Shown here in pieces: positions 1-5,586 of a stretch of DNA of 15,016 bases. A program made the translations under genes and the position numbers. Under the pieces are notes generated by a model. The model searched no databases. It was not told where the DNA came from and worked only from the letters and a program-made list of their open reading frames with translations. This stretch comes from CAZDHT01 sp964505325 (GTDB lineage: Bacteria; Planctomycetota; PUPC01), in contig CAZDHT010000114.1 in the NCBI GenBank assembly GCA_964505325.1, positions 1-15,016 on the forward strand, in the 5' to 3' direction. The first letter of the stretch is position 1. Every line of letters starts with the position of its first letter.

Positions 1-31
1 GACGGAGAAGTTGAGCAAGCATTGTCGCCGA

Positions 32-58
32 CCGGCGGCGGGGTGTTCCCGCCGCTGG
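32..58 (+). promoter_or_regulatory. GC-rich hairpin in the leader of the first PEP-CTERM gene
   Basis: An 11-pair stem (one G-T pair) closes a 5-nt loop: arms 32-42 and 48-58, core GCGGCGGG / CCCGCCGC, loop GTGTT. It ends about 17 nt before the GGAAGGAG ribosome-binding site. It could be the terminator stem of a gene left of the window or a leader structure. No T-tract follows, so a Rho-independent terminator is not clearly supported. Confidence 0.35.
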
Positions 59-89
59 CGGGCGACACAGAAACGGAAGGAGTCGTGTA

Positions 90-1202
90 GTGAGAAGGTT
101 GGCAATGATGTTGGCAGTCGCAGGCCTGATTGTGGCGTGGCACGGTGCCGCCAGTGCAGGGACAGTAACCCGCCAGAGCGACAGTGCGGTGTTCGGCACC
201 ATTCAGGCCGCAATTGATGACGCGGGAACGCTGGATGGCGAGACGCTGAACGTGTCGGCAGGAACGTACGACGAGCACGTGGGCGTCACCAAGAGCCTGA
301 CGATCTCCGGCGCGAGCCCCGACACCACGTTCATCACGTATTCGGGGGCCAGCGAAGAGGTCGTGTTCCTCGGCAGCAACGCTGGAACACTTTTCAGCCA
401 GGGGCTCGTGCTCGAGAATTTCACCATCTACCCCAGCACGAACCTGGAGGGCGACAGCGACCTGATCAAGTTGCGCGCCAGCGGCACGGAGACGAACAAG
501 GTCATCGTGCGGAACAACATCCTCGATGGAACGATCCAGAGTTCCAAGGGCATCGAGGAAAGCCAGCACTCCAACTGGTTCGAGGTCAGGGACAACGAGT
601 TCTTGAACTGCAAGTACGGGATGTGGCTGAATCAGCCGCAGAATGCGGTGATCGATGGCAACGTGATCAAGGATTCCGGTTACCATGGCCTCGCAATCTG
701 CACCAGCGAGACCGGCGCCAACGCCCCGCACGACCTGACCATCACCAACAACTGCATCCAGGGCTCCGGCAGCAACGAGCACATCTACGACGACATGTGG
801 TATGCCGGTGTTCACTTGGGCTCGACGATGTACAACGTGGATTTCTCCGGAAACACGATCTGCGGCAGCCGCACATATGCGATGGTGCTCCACGACCGCG
901 GCAGCACGGACTTCTCCGGCGTCCAGATCAACAACAACAACTTCTGCGACACGAACGGCGGCGGGATGTACTGCGAGCTCGGCGTCGCCGTCGACGCGGA
1001 AGACAACTGGTGGGGCACCACCGACGAGGGCGAGATCATCGCCCTCATCACCGGCAGCGGAGCGGGTAATGTCGACTATGACCCGTGGCTGATGGCGAAG
1101 GCTCCCGACCCGTGCGCGGACATCCCTCCCATCCCCGAGCCGGGCGTGCTGAGCCTGCTCGGCCTGGGCCTCGTGGGCCTCAGAAGAAGGAGGAGACGCT
1201 AG
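90..1202 (+). CDS. Secreted right-handed beta-helix protein with PEP-CTERM anchor
   Basis: This 370-aa exported protein starts at GTG 90, set by the ribosome-binding site GGAAGGAG (75-82) 7 nt upstream. Residues 1-23 form a signal peptide ending near ASA-G. Residues about 35-80 (TIQAAIDDAG ... LNVSAGTYDE ... KSLTISGAS) match the opening of DUF1565/pectate-lyase-like beta-helix proteins. The middle has solenoid rungs rich in Asn and Gly, such as VRNNILDG, IDGNVIKDSG, ITNNCIQGSG and INNNNFCDTNGGG. Residues 349-370 are a PEP-CTERM signal: PEPG, a hydrophobic Leu/Gly stretch and a six-Arg tail, the substrate of an exosortase not seen here. Family knowledge suggests a surface polysaccharide-binding or lyase-like role; I see no catalytic residues I can name, so activity is unproven. 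Confidence 0.9.
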   Translation: MRRLAMMLAVAGLIVAWHGAASAGTVTRQSDSAVFGTIQAAIDDAGTLDGETLNVSAGTYDEHVGVTKSLTISGASPDTTFITYSGASEEVVFLGSNAGTLFSQGLVLENFTIYPSTNLEGDSDLIKLRASGTETNKVIVRNNILDGTIQSSKGIEESQHSNWFEVRDNEFLNCKYGMWLNQPQNAVIDGNVIKDSGYHGLAICTSETGANAPHDLTITNNCIQGSGSNEHIYDDMWYAGVHLGSTMYNVDFSGNTICGSRTYAMVLHDRGSTDFSGVQINNNNFCDTNGGGMYCELGVAVDAEDNWWGTTDEGEIIALITGSGAGNVDYDPWLMAKAPDPCADIPPIPEPGVLSLLGLGLVGLRRRRRR

Positions 1203-1300
1203 ACGCTGATTGACGCTGCCTGCCCTGAGCTTGTCGAAGGGATGAACGCAGATGGACACAGATGAGGAACCCCGTCCGGCGGGGAAACCGGCCGGGCGGG
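1203..1300 (+). repeat. Composite dispersed repeat after PEP-CTERM gene 1
   Basis: After the stop codon come three GACGCT units (first at the gene end), then the 19-mer CCCTGAGCTTGTCGAAGGG (1223-1241), which I recognise as a sequence scattered through many environmental bacterial genomes. Next is a GATGGACACAGATGA-type unit (1251-1265), then CCCGTCCGGCGGGGAAAC (1271-1288) and a GC-rich tail. The last two parts recur after the second PEP-CTERM gene at 2845-2905. The gap 1203-1380 otherwise shows no gene. Confidence 0.75.
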
Positions 1301-1380
1301 GCTGGGACTGATTTAGGCTTGCGTTGCTGCTGCGGAGACGAAGGAGATCGTCGCCACGGTGGCACGGCGGAAGGAAGAAC

Positions 1381-2844
1381 ATGATGAAGCGAGTGCTGTG
1401 CGGCCTGCTCGCAGCAGGCCTGATTGCGTTGTGCCTGCCCTCTCACGCCGCAGAATCGCGGGGCTACGGCTGCGAGGAGGTCGTGATCGCGCCGGATGGG
1501 TCGTGGGTCACGAGGATGAGCGCCATTGACCCGGACGACCTTGCCAAGGAGGTCGACGCCGCGCTCGGCAGCGCGGGCAGCGTGCTGACCGTCTCCGGCG
1601 CCTGCTACTCGGGCATCTACACCGAAGCGTTCAAGAACCACTCGACCGGCAACACCGCGCACCTCGGCCCGAGCAACAAGAACGAAAAGACGAAGAACGT
1701 GAGGGAGCGCAAGACGGGCGACGTGACGGGCTACCTGGACGGACTGCTCGACGTGTGGGAGGCGGATTCGAGCAAGACCGTGACCAACGCCCACAACGCC
1801 GCCGCGGAAAACGACCCGAACAACCCCGACGGCAAGTTCGGCGACGACGTCAAGCGGAGCCAGGCCGCCCACGAGCTGTGGCGCAACAGCCCCAAGAACA
1901 AGGACCGAAAGGACGAGATCCCGCCGGCGTCGGAGGAGGTGCCCGAACACCCGCAGCAGGAAACGACCGGTTCCGGCGCGACGATCAAGCTCAAGAACGG
2001 CACCAAGTCCAACCACGGCCTCATCGTCGTTGGCCTCCCGGGCGCAGTCAGCCGACACTACACGGACCGATGGGAGAAACTGTTGACAGATAACGGCTTC
2101 GACTCGGTCGAAGTGCTGTACGACCGGAAAGGGGAGCCCGTACCCGACGGGCACGGCGGCACCCTGCCCAACCCCGGCTGGGCCACCAAGGGCAACATCA
2201 CGCGGACGATTCAGGGGCTCCAGGGCCAGGCCAACAGCAACGAGCACTTTGTCCTCGTCTTCCTCGGCCACACGGCCCGCTACACGACATCCAACGCCAC
2301 CCAGACCGGCCAGGCGGCGGGGAGCGGCGCCAACTTCTCCCAAGCCTCCAACACCGACAACATCGGCCTGTCGGACAACTTCACCTGCGACCTGCTCGAA
2401 GAAACCAGCATCATCGACTCGCCCGCCATGTACCGGATGTACCAGCCGTTCTTCTACCTGCGCACGCTCAACGAGGCCCTCAGCAATCCGACCGTCGGCG
2501 TCAGCATCAACGGCTCGCTGCTCGGCAATCTGACCCTCGAAAACGATCCGGGCGGCGGATACTACACCCTCCCGTTTTCGGACAGCTTCCTCGAGAGCAC
2601 GCTGACTGACATCGGCGCGACAACACTCAACGTCAGCTTCACCTTCGGCGGCCCGAACGACTCGTTCCAGCTCGCCACGCAGGCCGATCTACTTGGCCAG
2701 ATCGAGGCGGGCTCGCTATACGGGATGGGGGTCGCCACCATCTGCCACGGCGAGGCGGTCCCCCCGCTTGTCCCCGAGCCGGGCGCGCTGGGCCTGGTCG
2801 GGCTTGGCCTCGTCGGCTTGGTCCGCAGGAGGAGAAGGAGTTAG
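1381..2844 (+). CDS. Secreted caspase-like (C13/C14, clan CD) PEP-CTERM protein, motifs in permuted order
   Basis: This 487-aa exported protein starts at ATG 1381 (ATG 1384 is equally possible) behind GGAAGGAA at 1369-1376. Residues 1-23 are a signal peptide. Residues 39-144 resemble the C-terminal half of a clan CD peptidase: DGSW, PDDLAKEVDAAL, a strand into GACYSG with candidate nucleophile Cys75, GPSNKNEKT, GYLDGLLDVWEAD and TVTNAHNAAAEN. A charged linker follows (about 150-205). Residues 213-298 resemble the N-terminal half: GLIVVGLPG, WEKLLTDNGF, VEVLYD, TKGNITRTIQGL, then HFVLVFLGHT with candidate catalytic His297. Canonical members have His before Cys. About 370-460 is a beta-rich domain of the type found before PEP-CTERM anchors; PEPG at 465-468, a hydrophobic stretch and Arg tail end the protein. 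Export and anchor are clear. Protease assignment rests on motif reading and activity is unknown. Confidence 0.8.
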   Translation: MMKRVLCGLLAAGLIALCLPSHAAESRGYGCEEVVIAPDGSWVTRMSAIDPDDLAKEVDAALGSAGSVLTVSGACYSGIYTEAFKNHSTGNTAHLGPSNKNEKTKNVRERKTGDVTGYLDGLLDVWEADSSKTVTNAHNAAAENDPNNPDGKFGDDVKRSQAAHELWRNSPKNKDRKDEIPPASEEVPEHPQQETTGSGATIKLKNGTKSNHGLIVVGLPGAVSRHYTDRWEKLLTDNGFDSVEVLYDRKGEPVPDGHGGTLPNPGWATKGNITRTIQGLQGQANSNEHFVLVFLGHTARYTTSNATQTGQAAGSGANFSQASNTDNIGLSDNFTCDLLEETSIIDSPAMYRMYQPFFYLRTLNEALSNPTVGVSINGSLLGNLTLENDPGGGYYTLPFSDSFLESTLTDIGATTLNVSFTFGGPNDSFQLATQADLLGQIEAGSLYGMGVATICHGEAVPPLVPEPGALGLVGLGLVGLVRRRRRS

Positions 2845-2905
2845 CCACGGATGGACACGGATAGACACGGATGAACAGGCCCGTCCGGCGGGGAAACGCG
2901 CCGCG
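2845..2905 (+). repeat. Composite dispersed repeat after PEP-CTERM gene 2
   Basis: Starting at the stop codon of the caspase-like gene there are three imperfect units of the type CACGGATGGA / CACGGATAGA / CACGGATGAA (2846-2875), then CCCGTCCGGCGGGGAAAC (2880-2897), an exact copy of 1271-1288, and a GC-rich tail. The first part also matches the reverse complement of 14988-15016. These GGATGNACAC-type units are familiar as dispersed intergenic repeats in PVC and other environmental genomes; I know of no established function. Confidence 0.8.
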
Positions 2906-2936
2906 CGGGATCACGACCGCCTCGGTGAGGTGTACG

Positions 2937-3095
2937 ATGACGGCGAGAAGGGCCTGCAATCACGAACGAGCACGGTTCCACTCCGTGCAGCGGCTCGACG
3001 GGGCCCGGCCAGTTGAGCTTTGGCACTGCCCCACGTGCAACAGCACGATCTCGATCGAGAGCCTGCGTAAAGCGCGGAGGAAAGACGCCGCGTGA
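2937..3095 (+). CDS. Small zinc-ribbon protein (CxH...CxxC)
   Basis: This is a 52-aa protein starting at ATG 2937, with a purine-rich site GGTGAGG (2924-2930) 6 nt upstream. It has one Cys-x-His pair (Cys7, His9) and one Cys-x-x-Cys pair (Cys31, Cys34, in WHCPTCN), the pattern of a four-ligand zinc ribbon, followed by a basic helix-like tail (SLRKARRKDAA). A longer reading from 2871 would begin inside the repeat and is less likely. No enzymatic residues are visible. A nucleic-acid or protein-binding role would be typical of such domains but is inference. It may be cotranscribed with the PEP-CTERM gene 92 nt upstream. Confidence 0.55.
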   Translation: MTARRACNHERARFHSVQRLDGARPVELWHCPTCNSTISIESLRKARRKDAA

Positions 3096-3307
3096 TTGCC
3101 GGGAATCCGGCGGGAATCCGGCCGGTTATATGGAGGGGGCCTATGTTGGTGTGGCACAATTCGGCGGGCTGAATTGGCCGAGCGCGCGGGAAATGACAAA
3201 AGTGGGACAAAGCGGTGTCCCGTCCGGAGCGAGGGCGTCCGGGTCGCCATACACCTTCGGGTGTACACCGGCGCCCTCGCCGGCGGGATGATCAGGGAGG
3301 GACGAGG
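3096..3307. other. Intergenic stretch with tandem 11-mers
   Basis: No credible gene is visible. It opens with two tandem copies of GGGAATCCGGC (3101-3111 and 3112-3122). A possible ribosome-binding site and ATG at 3143 lead to only a few codons. The right part contains the hairpin listed at 3231-3278. Confidence 0.5.
3231..3278. repeat. Hairpin with TTCG tetraloop
   Basis: The inner stem TACACC (3250-3255) / GGTGTA (3260-3265) closes a TTCG tetraloop. The outer stem GAGGGCG (3231-3237) / CGCCCTC (3272-3278) is separated by an asymmetric internal loop. There is no T-tract, so a dispersed palindromic element or RNA structure is as likely as a terminator. Confidence 0.5.
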
Positions 3308-3565
3308 ATGGCGTTGGGTGGTTTCCCCAATCCGCCCCCGGACCCGGCTGGGCGGCCCGACCGGCCGGCTTGGCTCGAGCAGGCCGCGAAGTTCGTTGCT
3401 GCGACCAGGTTCCTGCAGCTCTTCGGTGCCGATGGGCGCCGGCAGGATGACTTGAGCACGGGCCGGAAAGAGAGCAGAGGCACGCGGGGCCGCGGAGCGC
3501 CTCACAGCCCGTACGTGGGCAAGGCCGAGGAATTGCCGAGGCTCGGACATCCGGACTGGAACTGA
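3308..3565 (+). CDS. Doubtful small hypothetical protein
   Basis: This 85-codon reading frame starts at ATG 3308, with GGGAGG (3295-3300) 7 nt upstream, a good Shine-Dalgarno match. The product has a Pro-rich N-terminus, one short amphipathic stretch (WLEQAAKFVAATRFLQLFG) and a polar low-complexity tail. I recognise no family. Several overlapping frames are also open here because of the high GC content, so it may be spurious or a decayed gene. The ribosome-binding site is the only positive evidence. Confidence 0.25.
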   Translation: MALGGFPNPPPDPAGRPDRPAWLEQAAKFVAATRFLQLFGADGRRQDDLSTGRKESRGTRGRGAPHSPYVGKAEELPRLGHPDWN

Positions 3566-3631
3566 AGAGCTGCGGTCTCCGTACGCGTTGAGCGGGCAGA
3601 CAGGCGTCTGAGGACCTCCAACATAACCTTG

Positions 3632-3667
3632 GTGGGGCAGCCTGTCCTGCCGCGCCCGCCGCCCCAC
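3632..3667 (-). terminator. Hairpin just downstream of the PD40 gene
   Basis: The outer arms GTGGGGC (3632-3638) and GCCCCAC (3661-3667) enclose a second stem GGCAG / CTGCC. It lies 1 nt beyond the stop codon of the minus-strand gene, a suitable place for a 3'-end structure. No U-tract follows, so intrinsic termination is uncertain; the sequence resembles common dispersed GTGGGGCAG palindromes. Confidence 0.4.
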
Positions 3668-3668
3668 G

Positions 3669-4562
3669 CTACTTCCAATCCGGGTTCACGTCGGAGCCGT
3701 CCTCGGTGAGCTTGACCGGGAACCCGCCGAGCGCGGACACGAGGTACAACTCCCACGGCCCCTTCTCGGTGACGCCCTGGCAGAACACCAGGTGCTTGCC
3801 GTCGGGGCTCCATCTGGGATAGCGCTGTACGCCGGCGTGGACGGTCACGTACCGGTTCTTGGTGCCGTCCGGCCGGATCTTGCGCACATGTGTCCCGGTT
3901 TCGTAGGCCAGCCACTTGCCGTCCGGCGACCAGTGCGGCTCGCACGCCCCCTCTTTGTCATACACTTTCACCGTAACCCCGCCGTCCGCCGGGACCAGGA
4001 AAATCCCGTTCCCCTTCTCCCACCGGGCGGCGAACGCGATCGTCTTGCCATCCGGGCTCCACGCTGGCCCCGAGCAGTGCGGCCAATCCTTCGGGCTGAG
4101 CAGCTTCTCCTTGCCGGTGCCCAGGTCGCGTCTGCAGATTCTCTCATCGCGCCGGAACACGATGTTCTTGCCGTCGTGAGACCACTCCCCCTGGTCTCCG
4201 TCGCAGATTCTGTCCAGCTTCGAGCCATCGGCCTGCATCTTCCACACCCCGGTCTTTCCGCCCCGCGTCGAGGTGAACACGATGCTCTTTCCGTCCGGGC
4301 TGACGTCCGGGTCCACGTCGGCCGCGCCGTCTTTCGGTCTGGTCAGTTGGTGCAGCCCCTTGCCGTTGGCTTGCACCTGCCAGATCGCCCAGCTCCCGGA
4401 GCGGTTGCTCGAAAAGACGATCTGCCCCTTCATCTGGCTGAGGCCGGCGCCCGCCGATTCAGAGGCTGCCGGCCAGACTGCCGCAATGAGACCAAAACCC
4501 ACCAATGCCCAGCTCTTTCCCACGGATGTTCTTCCTGGCCGGCTCAGGTTTCCTCGACTCAT
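3669..4562 (-). CDS. Secreted TolB-like PD40 beta-propeller protein
   Basis: This is a 297-aa protein. ATG 4562 is the only reasonable start because an in-frame TAG lies two codons upstream; its ribosome-binding site is weak. Residues about 15-38 form a hydrophobic signal peptide (SWALVGFGLIAAVWPAA). The rest is a run of PD40/WD40-like repeats with the SPDGK signature: DVSPDGKSIVF, EWSHDGKNIVF, AWSPDGKTIAF, HWSPDGKWLAY and RWSPDGKHLVF, ending with a partial VNPDWK. This matches TolB-type six-bladed propellers. It lacks the TolB N-terminal domain and stands alone without tolA, tolR or pal, so a general periplasmic or outer-membrane binding role is more likely than a Tol-Pal function. Confidence 0.88.
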   Translation of the reverse strand: MSRGNLSRPGRTSVGKSWALVGFGLIAAVWPAASESAGAGLSQMKGQIVFSSNRSGSWAIWQVQANGKGLHQLTRPKDGAADVDPDVSPDGKSIVFTSTRGGKTGVWKMQADGSKLDRICDGDQGEWSHDGKNIVFRRDERICRRDLGTGKEKLLSPKDWPHCSGPAWSPDGKTIAFAARWEKGNGIFLVPADGGVTVKVYDKEGACEPHWSPDGKWLAYETGTHVRKIRPDGTKNRYVTVHAGVQRYPRWSPDGKHLVFCQGVTEKGPWELYLVSALGGFPVKLTEDGSDVNPDWK

Positions 4563-4601
4563 ACTCTACCGGGCCTTTGTTCCCGCGTCCACAAGATTCG
4601 C

Positions 4602-4621
4602 CGTAACACTTCAGCCAAGTG
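4602..4621 (-). repeat. 20-bp inverted repeat, left copy
   Basis: Read on the minus strand it is CACTTGGCTGAAGTGTTACG. It matches the plus-strand sequence at 5277-5296 in 18 of 20 positions, so the two copies face each other across a segment of about 655 bp. Confidence 0.6.
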
Positions 4622-4836
4622 GGGTGTCGAGAGCAAATGCGCTCGCGAAAACCTGTGTCCAGGCCGCAGATCCTCCTCCGCTTCAAGCCTGTTCGGCACC
4701 GTTTCAGGCCGTTTCGTACCCGTTTTGAGCGGTTTCGCCAGAATCATCCGCCCTCTCGCGGCCTTCTGAGGCACCCAGAGCCGGGGCTAAATCGCAAAAT
4801 CGGGCAGATCCTTTTGTCCGCGAGCGACTTACGGCA

Positions 4837-4859
4837 AAATGGCTTTGTTTCGCAAAAAA
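4837..4859 (+). repeat. 23-bp dispersed repeat, copy 1
   Basis: The sequence begins AAATGGCTTTGTTTCGC and ends in an A-run. Its exact reverse complement occurs at 14881-14903. The motif resembles a dispersed intergenic element I associate with Phycisphaerae-like genomes; its function is unknown to me. Confidence 0.7.
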
Positions 4860-4993
4860 ACATTTTCACCCATCCACACATAAGAACGGCAAGCGATGCG
4901 TGCGCGTTTCCGCGCAATACATCGCTCACTAAGTACTATACCACAGCTCCGCGTGGATGTCAAGCCCGACAGAGATTTTTGCTGGGATTTCTT

Positions 4994-5056
4994 GGAGACT
5001 CCTCACCAGAAGTTCACCCGATCTGTCGATGTGGAATAGCTTGGGGAGACTCCTCA
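4994..5056. repeat. Pair of 12-bp direct repeats
   Basis: GGAGACTCCTCA occurs at 4994-5005 and at 5045-5056. Each contains the small palindrome GGAGACTCC. Copies are 51 bp apart, start to start. This is either a paired binding site or part of a dispersed repeat; nothing nearby decides between them. Confidence 0.4.
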
Positions 5057-5138
5057 GTTCCGACGCGCGGTAACGAGGCAGTTGCCCACGTTCCCGACGG
5101 TGCCGGGGCCGTATAGCCCATCCATTCGATGTAGCCAT

Positions 5139-5190
5139 CGTGGCACGGGCATCTTGCCGATGGTATCACGGCCAGGATGGCCGTGCCACG
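5139..5190. repeat. Palindromic dispersed repeat (GGCACGG type)
   Basis: Perfect 10-bp arms CGTGGCACGG (5139-5148) and CCGTGCCACG (5181-5190) are separated by 32 bp that include GCATCTTGCCGATGG and GGCCAGGATGG. This looks like the widespread intergenic palindrome with GGCACGGGCATCTTGCC-like halves common in PVC genomes. Confidence 0.65.
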
Positions 5191-5276
5191 CCCGCACACG
5201 GGATTTAGACCCAGCACCGCCGTTTCCCGCTGGCCGGCAACCTGAGCAACCCGTGAGAAGTCTCCGCTTTCCGCTT

Positions 5277-5296
5277 CACTTGGCTGAGGTGTTGCG
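5277..5296 (+). repeat. 20-bp inverted repeat, right copy
   Basis: CACTTGGCTGAGGTGTTGCG is the inverted partner of 4602-4621, with 18 of 20 positions identical. Similarity does not clearly extend beyond the 20 bp on either side. Confidence 0.6.
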
Positions 5297-5369
5297 ATTT
5301 TCGGACCCACGGTCAAGGGTCGTCGAACGCAAGCGGCGTCTGCAGTACGAGGTGGTCCAGCAGCTACGC

Positions 5370-5421
5370 AGAGCCCCGTAAGGGGTGACTGGAAACGTTC
5401 AATCACCCCTGGCGGGGCTCT
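5370..5421. terminator. Very strong two-part hairpin
   Basis: The outer stem is AGAGCCCCG (5370-5378) with CGGGGCTCT (5413-5421). After a 2-by-2 internal loop (TA / GG) comes the inner stem AGGGGTGA (5381-5388) with TCACCCCT (5403-5410), closing a 14-nt loop. That gives 17 perfect pairs, followed on the plus strand by TCTT. It could terminate plus-strand transcription or be a stand-alone palindromic element; no clear gene precedes it. Confidence 0.55.
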
Positions 5422-5451
5422 TCTTATCCATTGCCTCTTCTCCCACGGCTC

Positions 5452-5478
5452 ACATCTGGCCGCGGAGCGGCCAGATGT
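5452..5478 (-). terminator. Perfect 12-bp hairpin, candidate sulfatase terminator
   Basis: Arms ACATCTGGCCGC (5452-5463) and GCGGCCAGATGT (5467-5478) surround a 3-nt loop. It lies about 110 bp downstream of the sulfatase stop codon on the minus strand. The minus strand has no U-tract after it, while the plus strand is followed by TT, so direction and function remain open. Confidence 0.5.
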
Positions 5479-5495
5479 TTCACCGAGGGCTATGT

Positions 5496-5576
5496 TCAGT
5501 CGCTGCTCCGCAGCTCCAGAAACGGCCCCAGGAACTTGTGGGCAAAGCCGAGCCACCGGCCCCGGCGGGCGCTCTG
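5496..5576 (-). pseudogene. Possible C-terminal gene remnant
   Basis: Downstream of the sulfatase and in another frame, 26 codons plus a stop read as a coherent end of a protein (RWLGFAHKFLGPFLELRSSD) with GC-rich third positions. It has no start codon or ribosome-binding site of its own. It may be the 3' remnant of a decayed gene, or chance. Confidence 0.25.
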
Positions 5577-5586
5577 ACATGGCCTC

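Larger units (their letters stand above)
4563..5495. other. Gene-poor repeat-rich intergenic region
   Basis: No convincing gene is seen across about 930 bases. The open frames here run through palindromes and dispersed repeats and have no recognisable domain. The part around 4790-4960 is visibly less GC-rich than its surroundings and includes an A7 run. The individual repeats and hairpins are listed separately. Confidence 0.6.

Noticed and set aside
1180..2343. Minus-strand frame of 387 codons
   Set aside because: Antisense to the caspase-like PEP-CTERM gene and running through an intergenic repeat; no domain and no supported start.
3792..4769. Plus-strand frame of 325 codons
   Set aside because: Antisense to the PD40 propeller, which has repeated SPDGK signatures on the other strand.
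5014..5580. Minus-strand frame of 188 codons starting just after the sulfatase with GAGAGG before its ATG
   Set aside because: It reads straight through both strong hairpins and the GGCACGG palindrome, and part of the product is just the translated dispersed repeat.
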